64,000 nt of DNA from Marinarcus sediminis (GCF_048571275.1 NZ_CP182357.1:1054001-1118000), one strand, 5' to 3'; shown: positions 34,161 to 48,590, counted from the stretch's first letter. Numbers and translations are program-made. The notes: generated by a model from the sequence alone, not told the origin.

Positions 34161-36638
34161 ATGCTTGAACGTTTTTTTAAAACCATTGTTTTACCGCATC
34201 CTAAAAAAGTTTTAGCTGCTATTTTTTTATGCGTTGCTTTTTTGGCTTTTTATGCAACAAAATTGGAGATAGATGCTTCTGCAGATACTTTGCTTTTAGA
34301 AAATGACCATGATTTAAAGTTTTCTCGTATTATTGGGAAAAGATACGATACTCCTGATTTTCTTTTGATAACTTTTACTCCCAAAGAGGATCTACTCTCA
34401 AAAAAGAGTTTAGCTACGATTGCTGATATCAGTAAAGATTTGGAAAAACTTCCCCGCGTCAATTATGTTACCTCTATTTTAACTGTACCACTTTTACAAA
34501 GCCCCGTAAAAGAGTTAAAAGATTTGGTCAATGACGTTCCAACTCTTCAAAAGAATCATGTGGATAAAGTTTTAGCCAAACAAGAGTTTTTGACCTCTCC
34601 TTTATATAAAAATGCACTTGTCAGCAGTGATTTTAAAACAACCGCTATTTTAGTGAATTTGAAGTACGATCAAAAATATTTTGATTTAATAGATAAAAAA
34701 GAGGAACTTCAACAAAAAAAAGCAGATAAAACCATTACGCTTGAAGAAGAGAAACAGTTTAATGCCGTTTTGCTTGAATATAAAAAACACAAAGATTTAC
34801 AACGCGTAATTGAGCACCAAAATATTGAAGAGATTCGAAAAGTTATGGAGAAGTATAAAGATAAAGCGCAACTCTTTTTAGGTGGTGTGAATATGATTGT
34901 TGATGACATCATAACGTATGTCAAAAGCGATTTATATATCTATGGGACAACACTTTTAGCTATTTTAATTGTGGTGTTGTGGCTTATCTTTAAGCAACTG
35001 CGATGGATTGTGATTCCTGTCATTGTTTGTCTGCTCTCTGTGATTTCAACCAGTGGGGTTTTAGGTTTATTTGGTTGGGAAGTAACGGTCATATCTTCTA
35101 ATTTCATTTCGTTGCAATTAATCATTACCATTTCGATTGTATTACATTTAATTGTGCGATACAATGAAGTCAATGCTACACATAAAGAGGCGACTCAAGA
35201 GGAGTTGGTCTTAGAAACGGTGCTTTCAAAAGCAAAACCTTCATTTTTTGCCATCATTACCACTATTGCAGGGTTCTCTTCCTTGATTGTCTCTGGAATC
35301 AAACCTGTCATTAATCTTGGTTGGATGATGAGTACAGGTATAGCAATATCGTTGTTACTCGCATTTTTAGTGTTTCCTTCTATTATGATGTTGCTGAAAA
35401 AAGTTAAAACGAAAAAAGAGGAGACCCAACACTCTTTTTCCATGACAAAATTGTGTTCAAATACCGTTTTAAAATATGGTAATGCCATTATTTATATCAG
35501 TATCATTGTTTTTATCTTCTCTGTTGTAGGGGCGAGTAAACTTATTGTTGAAAACAGTTTTATCAGTTATTTCAAAAAAACTACAGAAATATATAAAGGA
35601 ATGGAAGTTATTGACCAAAAATTGGGTGGTACCACGCCTTTGGATATTATTTTAGATTTTAAAACCATGGAAGTTACCGCAGATATTCCGAGTGAAAATC
35701 AAGACGATATGATGGATTCATTTGAAGATGAATTTGCCCAATCCAAAGATGAACCTCAATATTGGTTCACTCCAGATAAAATGGAAAAAATCATGAAAGT
35801 GCATGATTATCTCTCTTCTATTAAAGAAATAGGTAATGTTCAATCTTTGGCAACACTTTTAAAAGTAGGACAGTCATTAAATCATGGTAAAGATTTAGAT
35901 AACTTTCAATTGGCACTTCTGTATACGCAATTGCCACAAGAGTACAAAAAGTTGATACTCTCTCCTTATATCAGTATTGAGCACAATCAAGCAAGATTTG
36001 CAACGAGAATTATCGATTCAAATGAAAATCTCAGAAGAAATGAGTTGCTTAACAGAATTAAAAGAGAGTTAAAAACAGTTGTAAGTGAAGATGAAGGCAC
36101 ATTTAGATTATCAAGTTTAATGGTGTTATACAATAATATGTTGCAATCACTTTTTGAATCACAAATATTGACCTTGGGAATTGTGGTTATCATGCTTTCA
36201 ATTATGTTTTTAATTCTATTTAGATCAATTGCCATTGCACTCATTGCAATGGTTGTTAATATTGTTCCCATTGGCATTATTTTTGGACTCATGGGATTTG
36301 CTCATATTCCCCTAGACATTATGACCATAACCATTGCAGCCATTTCAATTGGAATTGGTGTGGATGACACGATTCACTATATTCATCGATTTAAAGAAGA
36401 GTATGAAACGTGTGGTGATTATGTTGAAGCCATGAAACGTGCACATCAAAGTATTGGATATGCCATGTATTATACTTCGCTTGCTATTATGCTTGGATTT
36501 TCAATTCTTGTAGTATCAAATTTTATTCCAACCATCTATTTTGGGTTGTTAACAGTGCTTGTCATGTTTATGGTTTTATTGGCCGATTTACTTCTTCTTC
36601 CTAAACTTTTACTTCATTATAAACCTTTCAGCAAATAA
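34161..36638 (+). CDS. RND/MMPL-superfamily transporter (HpnN-like)
   Basis: 825-aa membrane protein with the RND two-fold layout: TM1, large periplasmic loop (about 35-255), TM2-6 bundle (about 257-420), TM7, second loop, and TM8-12 (about 665-815). The motif GIGVDDTIHYIHRFKEE at the start of TM10-11 is typical of MMPL/HpnN-like lipid exporters, with the proton-relay type acidic pair Asp-Asp. Its place directly after mlaA and mlaC mirrors hopanoid loci, where HpnM (MlaC-like) pairs with HpnN. No hopanoid gene is seen here, so phospholipid is the likelier cargo. Confidence 0.87.
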   Translation: MLERFFKTIVLPHPKKVLAAIFLCVAFLAFYATKLEIDASADTLLLENDHDLKFSRIIGKRYDTPDFLLITFTPKEDLLSKKSLATIADISKDLEKLPRVNYVTSILTVPLLQSPVKELKDLVNDVPTLQKNHVDKVLAKQEFLTSPLYKNALVSSDFKTTAILVNLKYDQKYFDLIDKKEELQQKKADKTITLEEEKQFNAVLLEYKKHKDLQRVIEHQNIEEIRKVMEKYKDKAQLFLGGVNMIVDDIITYVKSDLYIYGTTLLAILIVVLWLIFKQLRWIVIPVIVCLLSVISTSGVLGLFGWEVTVISSNFISLQLIITISIVLHLIVRYNEVNATHKEATQEELVLETVLSKAKPSFFAIITTIAGFSSLIVSGIKPVINLGWMMSTGIAISLLLAFLVFPSIMMLLKKVKTKKEETQHSFSMTKLCSNTVLKYGNAIIYISIIVFIFSVVGASKLIVENSFISYFKKTTEIYKGMEVIDQKLGGTTPLDIILDFKTMEVTADIPSENQDDMMDSFEDEFAQSKDEPQYWFTPDKMEKIMKVHDYLSSIKEIGNVQSLATLLKVGQSLNHGKDLDNFQLALLYTQLPQEYKKLILSPYISIEHNQARFATRIIDSNENLRRNELLNRIKRELKTVVSEDEGTFRLSSLMVLYNNMLQSLFESQILTLGIVVIMLSIMFLILFRSIAIALIAMVVNIVPIGIIFGLMGFAHIPLDIMTITIAAISIGIGVDDTIHYIHRFKEEYETCGDYVEAMKRAHQSIGYAMYYTSLAIMLGFSILVVSNFIPTIYFGLLTVLVMFMVLLADLLLLPKLLLHYKPFSK

Positions 36639-36643
36639 ATTTT

Positions 36644-36678
36644 ATGCAATAATTGGAAAATTTGACCAATTATTGCAT
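36644..36678 (+). terminator. Terminator of the mla-RND operon
   Basis: ATGCAATAATTGG (36644-36656) and CCAATTATTGCAT (36666-36678): perfect 13-bp stem with a 9-nt loop, followed by a T-rich stretch, 6 nt after the RND stop. Confidence 0.85.
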
Positions 36679-36726
36679 TATTCTTTCCAAACTTTACAAA
36701 TTTAAGTAAAAGTTAAGAGGAAGGGC

Positions 36727-36755
36727 TTGACAAAGGGTAAAAAATTGTCTATAAT
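36727..36755 (+). promoter_or_regulatory. rRNA operon promoter
   Basis: TTGACA (36727-36732) and TATAAT (36750-36755) with an exact 17-nt spacing, about 200 nt before the 16S gene. Start of transcription is expected near the CCG at 36758-36762. Confidence 0.9.
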
Positions 36756-36831
36756 TCCCGTCCAATTTCAGAGGAACTGGAGATAAGTTCTGAAGGGATT
36801 AAGTTCTTTAAAATAAATGGTTAGAGAAGAT

Positions 36832-36860
36832 ATAATCTTTGTAAACCGAATATATACTTA
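36832..36860 (+). other. 5' arm of the 16S rRNA processing stem
   Basis: ATAATCTTTGTAAACCGAAT and the following TATACTTAA pair with 38507-38536 downstream of 16S. About 28 of 30 positions match, giving the long duplex cut by RNase III to release pre-16S. Confidence 0.85.
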
Positions 36861-36952
36861 AAACAAAAAGAAGAATAGAAGAATTCTTCGTCTAAACAAT
36901 GAGTGATAATTTTGTAATAAAATACAAAAATGTCAGTTTCAAACGAACATAA

Positions 36953-38469
<1,517 letters not shown>

Positions 38470-38506
38470 CAGAGAAGACTTAAGTCATTTGTTTGACTTA
38501 AGCAAA

Positions 38507-38536
38507 TTAAGTATATGTTCGGTTTATAAAGATTAT
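38507..38536 (+). other. 3' arm of the 16S rRNA processing stem
   Basis: TTAAGTATATGTTCGGTTTA followed by TAAAGATTAT; pairs with 36832-36860. Located between 16S and tRNA-Ile. Confidence 0.85.
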
Positions 38537-38555
38537 AGAAGTAAGTTGGTTAAAT

Positions 38556-38632
38556 GGGCCTATAGCTCAGCTGGCTAGAGCGCTCGACTGATAATCGTGA
38601 GGTCACAGGTTCAAGTCCTGTTAGGCCCACCA
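38556..38632 (+). tRNA. tRNA-Ile (GAT anticodon)
   Basis: 77 nt with encoded CCA in the 16S-23S spacer. Acceptor GGGCCTA pairs with TAGGCCC; anticodon loop CTGATAA. Confidence 0.97.
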
Positions 38633-38670
38633 TTTTTAAGCTTACATGTAACCTTAAAGTATGTAAATGT

Positions 38671-38746
38671 GGGGAATTAGCTCAGCTGGGAGAGCGCCTG
38701 CCTTGCACGCAGGAGGTCAGCGGTTCGATCCCGCTATTCTCCACCA
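38671..38746 (+). tRNA. tRNA-Ala (TGC anticodon)
   Basis: 76 nt with encoded CCA in the 16S-23S spacer. Acceptor GGGGAAT pairs with ATTCTCC; anticodon loop CTTGCAC. Confidence 0.97.
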
Positions 38747-39096
38747 TTTTCACAACATAAATCAAAGAATTTTTAGAGACCAAATATAAGTTTTACAAGA
38801 GGTAAGATTTATATTTGGTTTGTAAAAGGATCAAAAGTTATTTAAAAACATAATGTTAAAAGTCTTTAATTTTTCCATATGAGTAGAAGAAATTCTGTTT
38901 GTATAAGAAAGAAAAAAAACACAACTTTTTTATTAAATATGTTGCCTGCGTCTGTGCATAACTGCATAAAGACTACGGTTTCGAAACTGTAAATGTGAAA
39001 CTGTTCACATTTAAAACGTTTCTCATGTATTTAATAAGATAGTAGCCAAGGAATAATTATTCAAAAAAGGTGAAGTAATTTAATTACTTTATTATC
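38747..39096 (+). other. Spacer before 23S with two arms of the 23S processing stem
   Basis: No gene is seen in this 350-nt spacer. TAATGTTAAAAGTCTTT at 38851-38867 is a perfect complement of 42066-42082. TTAATAAGATAGTA at 39031-39044, with the following CCAAG, pairs with 42011-42036. The two blocks would close 23S into a long duplex for RNase III. The stretch between the blocks (about 38868-39030) would be looped out. Confidence 0.8.
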
Positions 39097-42009
<2,913 letters not shown>

Positions 42010-42143
42010 ATATTTCTTGGTTTACTATCTTATTAAGTACACAATACTTAGTAAAATGTGTTTATAAAGACTTTTAACATTATATTTAACTCTAAACAGA
42101 GTTGAGTAAAGAGTATATTTTTACAATATCTTCTTTACTCAAC

Positions 42144-42262
42144 TTGCTGGTGGTTATAGAGAAGTGGAAATACCCAGACCCATTCCGAACCTGGAAGTCA
42201 AGCACTTCATCGCTGATAATACTGCAGGGTCCCCTTGTGGAAACGTAAGCCGCTGCCAGCTT
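42144..42262 (+). rRNA. rrf: 5S ribosomal RNA
   Basis: About 119 nt. GCTGGTGGTTATAGAGAAGT at the 5' side pairs with GCTGCCAGC at the 3' side; the CCCATTCCGAACC loop is diagnostic. Confidence 0.95.
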
Positions 42263-42274
42263 TGAGTTTTTTAC

Positions 42275-42324
42275 AAGCCTTTACCTAACCTATCTCTTTG
42301 ATAGCTTTGGTAGAGGCTTTTTTT
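42275..42324 (+). terminator. rRNA operon terminator
   Basis: AAGCCTTTACC (42275-42285) pairs with GGTAGAGGCTT (42309-42319) with one mismatch; a T-run follows to 42324. Loop of 23 nt. Confidence 0.85.
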
Positions 42325-42351
42325 ATAGTTGTTTTTTATGATATGGCAAAT

Positions 42352-43044
42352 TTATTTTAAGATAATTCTGTATCCTACTCCTGAGATATTCTCTATACTC
42401 TCTTTCCCAATTTTATGTCTTAATTTATTTAACAGTGTTTTAAATGCCGAATCGGTTGTATCAAAACTGTCTTCCCATATATTTTCCTGCAGTTCCTCTT
42501 GTGATACTACTCTAGTTTTATTATTCAGTAAATATTCTAACAGCGCGAGCTCTTTTGAGGTTAAATTTTCTTTTATATCGTTTTTATAGAGTGTTTTTTC
42601 TTGTACATTATAAATAGCGTTATTTAAAAAAGTGATTTCATACGACCCGTTTTCTATGATTTCAAGTGTACATCGTTTAAGAGCATCTTCTAATTCTGTA
42701 AAATTTATGGGTTTAATCAAATAATCAACCAGTTTTAATTTGGTTGCTTCAATTAAACATTTTGTATCTATTCTTGCTGTAAGGAGTATAATAGGGATAG
42801 TTTTATTGATTGTACGAATCTCTTTTGCAAAATCTAAGCCATTTTTATTGGGCAAATTAATATCTGAAATGATGATATTGATACTCTTTTCATTGAAGTA
42901 TTTAAGAGCTTCCTCTGAATTCTCACAAGTATAGACCTCTTTACAAAAAAGTTTTAAGACATTTGTTATGTTTTCTCGAATCACAATCTCATCTTCAATG
43001 TATAAAATGGTAAGGTTTTGTAGTATTTTATGTATATTTTGCAT
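42352..43044 (-). CDS. OmpR-type response regulator next to the adhesin secretion locus
   Basis: 230 aa from the ATG at 43044 (AAAGGA about 12 nt upstream; the frame opens further up at 43086, and the added residues look non-native). Receiver domain with TILYIEDE, Asp61 (IIISDINLPNKNGL) and Lys near 111 (LIKPINF); the C-terminal wHTH has LTSKELALLEYLL and ENISGVGYRIILK. No kinase is adjacent, so it is an orphan in this window. It diverges from the TolC-LapB-LapC operon, a natural place for its regulator. Confidence 0.9.
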   Translation of the reverse strand: MQNIHKILQNLTILYIEDEIVIRENITNVLKLFCKEVYTCENSEEALKYFNEKSINIIISDINLPNKNGLDFAKEIRTINKTIPIILLTARIDTKCLIEATKLKLVDYLIKPINFTELEDALKRCTLEIIENGSYEITFLNNAIYNVQEKTLYKNDIKENLTSKELALLEYLLNNKTRVVSQEELQENIWEDSFDTTDSAFKTLLNKLRHKIGKESIENISGVGYRIILK

Positions 43045-43166
43045 ACCGATTGTTATTCCTTTTGTAATAAAAATAATAAATTTCATTATATTTTATTAAA
43101 AAACAGCATAAAAAAAACTTTTTTATAGTAGAATTAAAGATATTTTACTAAAAGGTAGCTGTAAAA

Positions 43167-44666
43167 ATGAGTAATTTAATAAAAACATGTTTTATCTTAG
43201 TATTTTTTTGTATTTCTTTACATGCAATTACATTGCGAGAAAGTGTTGAAGAAGCAATTGTTTCTAATCCAGATGTGATAGCTGAATTAAAAAATCAAGA
43301 AGCATATCGTATGTATGTTGATGAAGAGAGAGCAGATTATCTTCCAACATTGAATTTAGATGGTTATGCTGAAAAATCTAATACCTATAATAATGCTGAC
43401 GTGCAAGGGGCTCTTTCAGATAAGATTGAAAAAGATGGTTGGCACATGATTTTAAAGCTCGAACAAACCTTATATGATGGTGGTTTATCTCAGTCACAAG
43501 TGCGTGAACGAGAGTTTAATTACCAATCAAATAAAATGAGAAGTAATTATAAAATAGAAAAAGATGTCATCTACGAAATCACTCAAACATACACTGATTT
43601 GGTTATGTATGATGAACTTTTAAGTCTATCGCAGGCCATAATTAAAAGTCATGAAGAAAATTTGGTGACAGCAAAAGAGAAAGAAGAGATCAGTGGTGAA
43701 GTTTTAGAAACGTATCAAGTAAGTTCCAAATTGTATTATACAACTGAAAAATTTTTAGAACAAGAAGAGTCAAAAAAGAATACCATAGCGACGTTTAAAA
43801 AACTCGTTGGGAAAAAACCTACAGGCAAAATTTGTCGACCTATTATTGATGAATCCGTTATACCAAAAACTTTGGAAGAAGCAATTACCTATGGGATTAG
43901 AAATAATTATGAAATACTGCAAAAAATTGAAGATATCAAAAAACAAAGAGAGAAAATTACACAACAATATGCTGGCTATTTACCTACATTAACATTTGAG
44001 TTACAAGGAACATGGGATAACGACTTGGAATTAGATGAGAATGGCAGACAAGATATTTATCATGCACGATTAAATTTAAAATGGAATCTCTTTGCTGGAG
44101 GGAAAAATTATATAGGTACAAAAAAAGAGAAACTCTTTTTACAACAAGCTCAAAAAGATTTAGAACTCAAAACAGATGAAGTGGCAGAACAAATCTCAAA
44201 TGCATATGAAAAATATTACTCAACTAAAAAAAGAATCAGCGCTTTGGAAAAATATTCTGAACATAACTTAAATATTTTAGAAGTATATAAAAAAGAGTTT
44301 GATGCGGGTACAAGAACATTTGTTGATATTTTAAATGCAGAATCAGAAGTCTATACTTCAAATACAGCATTGATTCAAAGAGAGTTTGAATTGTATACAA
44401 ATTACTATTCACTGCTTTTAAATTTATCAAAGTTAAGTGATTCAATTTTAATGCAAAAGAAACAAATTTGTACAGAACCTGTTGTTAAAAAAGTCTCTAT
44501 TAGAAAAATCATGAACAGTGATCAATCAACGACTAATGAACTGGATGGTTTATTGGATAATAGTGCTGAAATTGCACCTACAGCAGAAGAAAACAGAGCA
44601 ATGGAAGCACAAAAGAATAAAGAAGAAAAAATTAATTTAGATGCAATTTATGAAAAAGCAAAATAG
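43167..44666 (+). CDS. TolC-family outer-membrane channel of type I secretion (LapE-like)
   Basis: 499 aa. Signal peptide 1-20 (ends Leu-His-Ala), then two TolC-like repeats: TLRESVEEAIVSNPDV, YLPTLNLDGYAEKSNTY and LKLEQTLYDGGLSQSQVRER in the first half, and YLPTLTFELQGTWDND with LKWNLFAGGKNYIGTKKEK in the second. A charged tail of about 60 residues follows the fold. It forms the trimeric exit duct for the adhesin with the two downstream proteins. Gene spacing to the ATPase is 69 nt. Confidence 0.92.
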   Translation: MSNLIKTCFILVFFCISLHAITLRESVEEAIVSNPDVIAELKNQEAYRMYVDEERADYLPTLNLDGYAEKSNTYNNADVQGALSDKIEKDGWHMILKLEQTLYDGGLSQSQVREREFNYQSNKMRSNYKIEKDVIYEITQTYTDLVMYDELLSLSQAIIKSHEENLVTAKEKEEISGEVLETYQVSSKLYYTTEKFLEQEESKKNTIATFKKLVGKKPTGKICRPIIDESVIPKTLEEAITYGIRNNYEILQKIEDIKKQREKITQQYAGYLPTLTFELQGTWDNDLELDENGRQDIYHARLNLKWNLFAGGKNYIGTKKEKLFLQQAQKDLELKTDEVAEQISNAYEKYYSTKKRISALEKYSEHNLNILEVYKKEFDAGTRTFVDILNAESEVYTSNTALIQREFELYTNYYSLLLNLSKLSDSILMQKKQICTEPVVKKVSIRKIMNSDQSTTNELDGLLDNSAEIAPTAEENRAMEAQKNKEEKINLDAIYEKAK

Positions 44667-44735
44667 AAAGTATCATTAAATTTAGAATTATTTTTTATTT
44701 AGATAGAATATAAAAAACAAATTTAAAGGGTACAC

Positions 44736-46901
44736 TTGGAAGCTCATACCGACGCAAACTTAAATGATAATACACTTAAAGAGAGAAGAACGGTTGATAC
44801 ATTACTTGAGTGTTTGATGTTTTTGGCCAAATATCATAAGAGAGAGACTTCTGCTGAATCTCTGACTTATGGTTTAGCCTTGCACAATAAGTCAATGGAT
44901 TTAAAAATATTTTACCAAGCCGCACAAAGAATAGGGCTCATTCCTAAAAAAGTCAAACGAGAAAGAATCTACTCTTTATCAAAATTGGCCTTGCCTGCTG
45001 TTTTGCTTTTAGATAAAGAACGCTCTTGCATACTTCTGGATTATGATTTAGAAGAACAAAATGCTACGGTGATAATGCCAGGAATCAGCAAAGGTGAAAC
45101 CGTAATCTCTTTAGACAAATTGGAACAAGAGTTTACAACTGAAGTACTTATCATTAAACCTGAATACAATTTTAGAAACAGAATTCAACGAGAAGTTCAT
45201 GTGAATAAACCCAAAGAGTGGTTTTGGGGAACACTAAGAAGAAATTTTGATATTTATGGGCAAGTTGCTGTAGCCTCACTGTTTATCAATGTATTTATTA
45301 TTGCAACCCCTTTATTTACCATGAATGTCTACGACAGAGTTTTGCCCAATAATGCCATTGATACGCTCTGGGCATTGGTTATTGGTATCTTTGTTGTCTT
45401 AACATTTGATTTTGTACTTAAACTCATTCGGTCTTACTTTTTGGGAATTGCGAGTAAAAGAGCGGATGTGATTATGTCAAATAAAATATTTGATCAGCTC
45501 TTAAATATTAAAATAGCAGAACGACCAGCTTCAACGGGATTGTTCGTGAGTCGATTGCAATCTTTTGAAAGTGTTCGAGAGTTTTTTACATCAGCAACCA
45601 TTTCTTCTATCATTGATTTTCCTTTTGTCATTATATTTTTATTGATTATTTTTTATATTGGTGGGATAGTTGGATATATCACTCTTTTTACCATTATTAT
45701 TACACTATCTGCTTCTTGGTATGTGCAAAAGCCTTTGCGAAAAATTGTTGAAAAAAGTGTCAAAGAAGATCAGATCAAACAGACAACAATGATTGAAGCG
45801 GTTACTGGATTAGAGATTATTAAAACAATCAGAGCACAAAATAGAATGAAAACCAATTGGGAACAATCAGTGAATGCCACAGTGCACTATTCTGACAAAT
45901 CGCATTTTTTATCTCAATCAATTACTTATTTTACCAGCTATATTGCTTCATTTTCAAATATTGCTATTGTAGCTTTGGGAGTTTATATGGCGGCAGATGG
46001 ATACATGACCATGGGGGCAATTATTGCAACTATGATGCTCAATGGAAGAGTCATAGCCCCTGTTTCTCAGCTTGCAGGTATGATTATTCGTTATGATAAA
46101 ACCATGTTGGCGCTGAATAATTTAGATGAAGTGATGAAAATGCCTGTTGAAAAACAGGATAAAGAGTATATCAGCCGACCTCATTTAAATGGAAATATTG
46201 AGTTTAAGAATGTTGATTTTGCATATAAAGGCTCACAAGTTGCTATGTTTAAAGAGTTAAATCTTAAAATCAACAAGGGTGAAAAAGTTGCTATTTTGGG
46301 AAAAATTGGTTCAGGGAAATCTACATTGCTAAAAATGCTTATTAATCTCTATGAGCCAACGAATGGTTCTGTGCTTATTGATGGGGTTGATACAAGACAA
46401 ATTGACCCTGTGGATTTAAGAAATGCGATTGGGGTTGTACCTCAAGAAGCCTTTTTATTTATGGGCTCTATTAAAGACAATATCACCATTGGTGAACAAT
46501 ATGCAACCGATGAAGAGATATTGAGAGCATCAAAAATTGCTGGCTTAGAAGACTTCTTAGCCAAACATGAATCGGGCTATGATTTAATGGTAGGTGAACG
46601 AGGAGATGGACTCAGTGGCGGAGAGAGACAAGCCGTAACGTTAGCGCGTGCACTGCTTTCTAACCCAGAGATTTTAATGCTTGATGAACCCACAAATTCA
46701 ATGGACAGTCAAACAGAAAATGCGTTTATCAAACGACTGAAACAAATTATTGAGGATAAAACTTTGATTATTGTGACGCATAAAACGTCGATTCTTTCCT
46801 TAGTTGATAGAGTAGTTATTTTGGAAAATGGTCAAATTATTGCCGATGGACCTAAAGAAGTTATCTTTAATAAAATGGGAGCTAAAAATGCTTCGAAATA
46901 A
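44736..46901 (+). CDS. Type I secretion ABC transporter with peptidase C39-like domain (LapB-like)
   Basis: 721 aa from a TTG start. The N-terminal 15-140 is a C39-like domain without the catalytic Cys, as in LapB/HlyB types that bind but do not cut the substrate. The transmembrane domain follows (about 170-445). The ATPase has Walker A GKIGSGKST (522-530), signature LSGGE (626-630), Walker B ILMLDEP (646-652) and His682. It energises export of an RTX/LapA-type adhesin. The HlyD gene starts inside its last 14 nt. Confidence 0.93.
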   Translation: MEAHTDANLNDNTLKERRTVDTLLECLMFLAKYHKRETSAESLTYGLALHNKSMDLKIFYQAAQRIGLIPKKVKRERIYSLSKLALPAVLLLDKERSCILLDYDLEEQNATVIMPGISKGETVISLDKLEQEFTTEVLIIKPEYNFRNRIQREVHVNKPKEWFWGTLRRNFDIYGQVAVASLFINVFIIATPLFTMNVYDRVLPNNAIDTLWALVIGIFVVLTFDFVLKLIRSYFLGIASKRADVIMSNKIFDQLLNIKIAERPASTGLFVSRLQSFESVREFFTSATISSIIDFPFVIIFLLIIFYIGGIVGYITLFTIIITLSASWYVQKPLRKIVEKSVKEDQIKQTTMIEAVTGLEIIKTIRAQNRMKTNWEQSVNATVHYSDKSHFLSQSITYFTSYIASFSNIAIVALGVYMAADGYMTMGAIIATMMLNGRVIAPVSQLAGMIIRYDKTMLALNNLDEVMKMPVEKQDKEYISRPHLNGNIEFKNVDFAYKGSQVAMFKELNLKINKGEKVAILGKIGSGKSTLLKMLINLYEPTNGSVLIDGVDTRQIDPVDLRNAIGVVPQEAFLFMGSIKDNITIGEQYATDEEILRASKIAGLEDFLAKHESGYDLMVGERGDGLSGGERQAVTLARALLSNPEILMLDEPTNSMDSQTENAFIKRLKQIIEDKTLIIVTHKTSILSLVDRVVILENGQIIADGPKEVIFNKMGAKNASK

Positions 46902-48345
46902 AAAAGAACATATTGATAAATTAAAAGAAAAAACAAATCAGAAAATTGAAAGTACGAAAAAGAATCTTCAAAAAGCAAAAGATTTTGGTCAAAGAATGTT
47001 TGAAGTTCATGATGATGATGTTGAGTACATTAATACCTATTATGCCTATGCCAATGAGAGACCTACACGAAACGTAAATATTGTTTTTGTTATGATTGTA
47101 GGGTTTTTTATACTCACATTTCTTTGGACTGCTTTTGCAAATATTGATGAGTTAGCCAGAGGTGCTGGGAAAGTTATTCCTTCGAGTAAAATACAAACCA
47201 TACAGAGTTTGGATGGAGGTATTGTTTCTGAAATTTTGGTCAAAGATGGTGATTTTGTCAAAGTGGGCGACACGTTGATGCGAATAGATACCACGCGATT
47301 TAAAGCCTCTTTAGAGGAGAGTAAACAAGAGTACTTAAGTTTGGTGGCAGTTAAAACCAGACTTCAAGCAGAACTAGACCTTAATCCAAATAAAGAAATC
47401 CCAGTATTGGTATTTCCAAAAGAGGTAGAAGAGAATAATTCAAACTATGCTACTTTACAAAATAATATCTATAAATCACGAGTGGGAGAGCTTAAAACTT
47501 CATTGAGAGTTTTAGAGATTCAGTATAAACAAAAAGTGCAAGAACTCAGAGAAATTGAGGGGACTGAAAAACAATTGACTCGAAGTTTAGAGCTTATTGG
47601 ACAACAACGAATTACTATCAAAAAGCTTGCGAAGTCTGGTATTAAGTCAAATTATGATGTTTTAAATATAGAAAAAGAGTACAGTCAAGCCAGTGGAGAT
47701 TTGGAGGCTGCAAGATTGTCAATTCCCCGTTCAAAACTTGCCATTGCTGAAGCTGAAAATAAAATCATTGAAAAAGTCCAAAATTTTAAATCTTTGGCAT
47801 CTGAAGATTTGCAAAAAACCAGTGCCCAAATCAAAAAATTGGAGTCTCAATTGGTCTCAGATGAAGATAAAGTGGCAAAAACCGAAGTGGTTTCTCCTGT
47901 GAATGGAATCATTAAACAAATCAATAAAAATACGATTGGTGGGGTTGTTCGTTCGGGTGAAGATTTGATTGAAATTGTTCCAGACAGCAACATCTTACTG
48001 GTTGAAGCTAAAATTGATCCACGAGATATTGCTTTTATTAATCCAAGTCAAAAAGCCATTGTAAAAATCACGGCATACGACTTCTCCATTTATGGTGGAT
48101 TAGAGGGGAAAATCACTGAAATTTCAGCGGACAGTATTATTGATAAAGAGTCAAAAGAGGGAAAAAGTTACTATCGAGTTGTCATTAAAACAAATAAAAA
48201 TTATTTGGAAAGACACGGTGTAAAACTTCCTATTATTCCTGGAATGGTTGCAAGTGTTGATATTGTAACGGGAAAGAAAACGATTTTGGATTTCATCTTA
48301 AAACCTATTTTAAAAGTGAAACAAAATTCGTTGCATGAGCGATAA
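46888..48345 (+). CDS. HlyD-family membrane fusion protein of type I secretion (LapC-like)
   Basis: 485 aa from the ATG at 46888 (the open frame begins at 46828, but those residues lie inside the ATPase gene and look non-native). One transmembrane helix near residues 57-80, then a biotinyl-lipoyl-like half motif (GKVIPSSKIQTIQSLDGGIV), long coiled coils (about 150-320), the matching half (VVSPVNGIIKQINKNTIGGVV), and a C-terminal beta-barrel with GMVASVDIVTGKKT. It bridges the ATPase and TolC across the periplasm. Confidence 0.92.
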   Translation: MLRNKKEHIDKLKEKTNQKIESTKKNLQKAKDFGQRMFEVHDDDVEYINTYYAYANERPTRNVNIVFVMIVGFFILTFLWTAFANIDELARGAGKVIPSSKIQTIQSLDGGIVSEILVKDGDFVKVGDTLMRIDTTRFKASLEESKQEYLSLVAVKTRLQAELDLNPNKEIPVLVFPKEVEENNSNYATLQNNIYKSRVGELKTSLRVLEIQYKQKVQELREIEGTEKQLTRSLELIGQQRITIKKLAKSGIKSNYDVLNIEKEYSQASGDLEAARLSIPRSKLAIAEAENKIIEKVQNFKSLASEDLQKTSAQIKKLESQLVSDEDKVAKTEVVSPVNGIIKQINKNTIGGVVRSGEDLIEIVPDSNILLVEAKIDPRDIAFINPSQKAIVKITAYDFSIYGGLEGKITEISADSIIDKESKEGKSYYRVVIKTNKNYLERHGVKLPIIPGMVASVDIVTGKKTILDFILKPILKVKQNSLHER

Positions 48346-48590
48346 AATAGCAAACGTAACATAGAGAAATAGTTGAGCTTTTACATAGAATAAAGAGTAT
48401 TAAATCTTTATGATTTTACCCCTAAAAATTCTATGTTATACGTAATTGAGAAATTGAAAATATGCCATAAAAGTTACTGATAATAGAGATAATTATTAAT
48501 TGTATAAAAGAAACTTTTTAGAAACTTTTTTTTTGTACAATGTGAGTATAAAGAATAGATTCATAAAAACAATGAGAAAAAGGATTGTTC
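48346..48590 (+). promoter_or_regulatory. Intergenic region upstream of the giant adhesin
   Basis: 245 nt without a gene. ACATAGAAT (48383-48391) and ATTCTATGT (48428-48436) form a 9-bp inverted repeat that may end the secretion operon or act as an operator. TATAAA at 48547-48552 could be a -10 box; no convincing -35 is seen. AAAAGGATT at 48578-48586 is the ribosome site for the adhesin. Confidence 0.4.
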
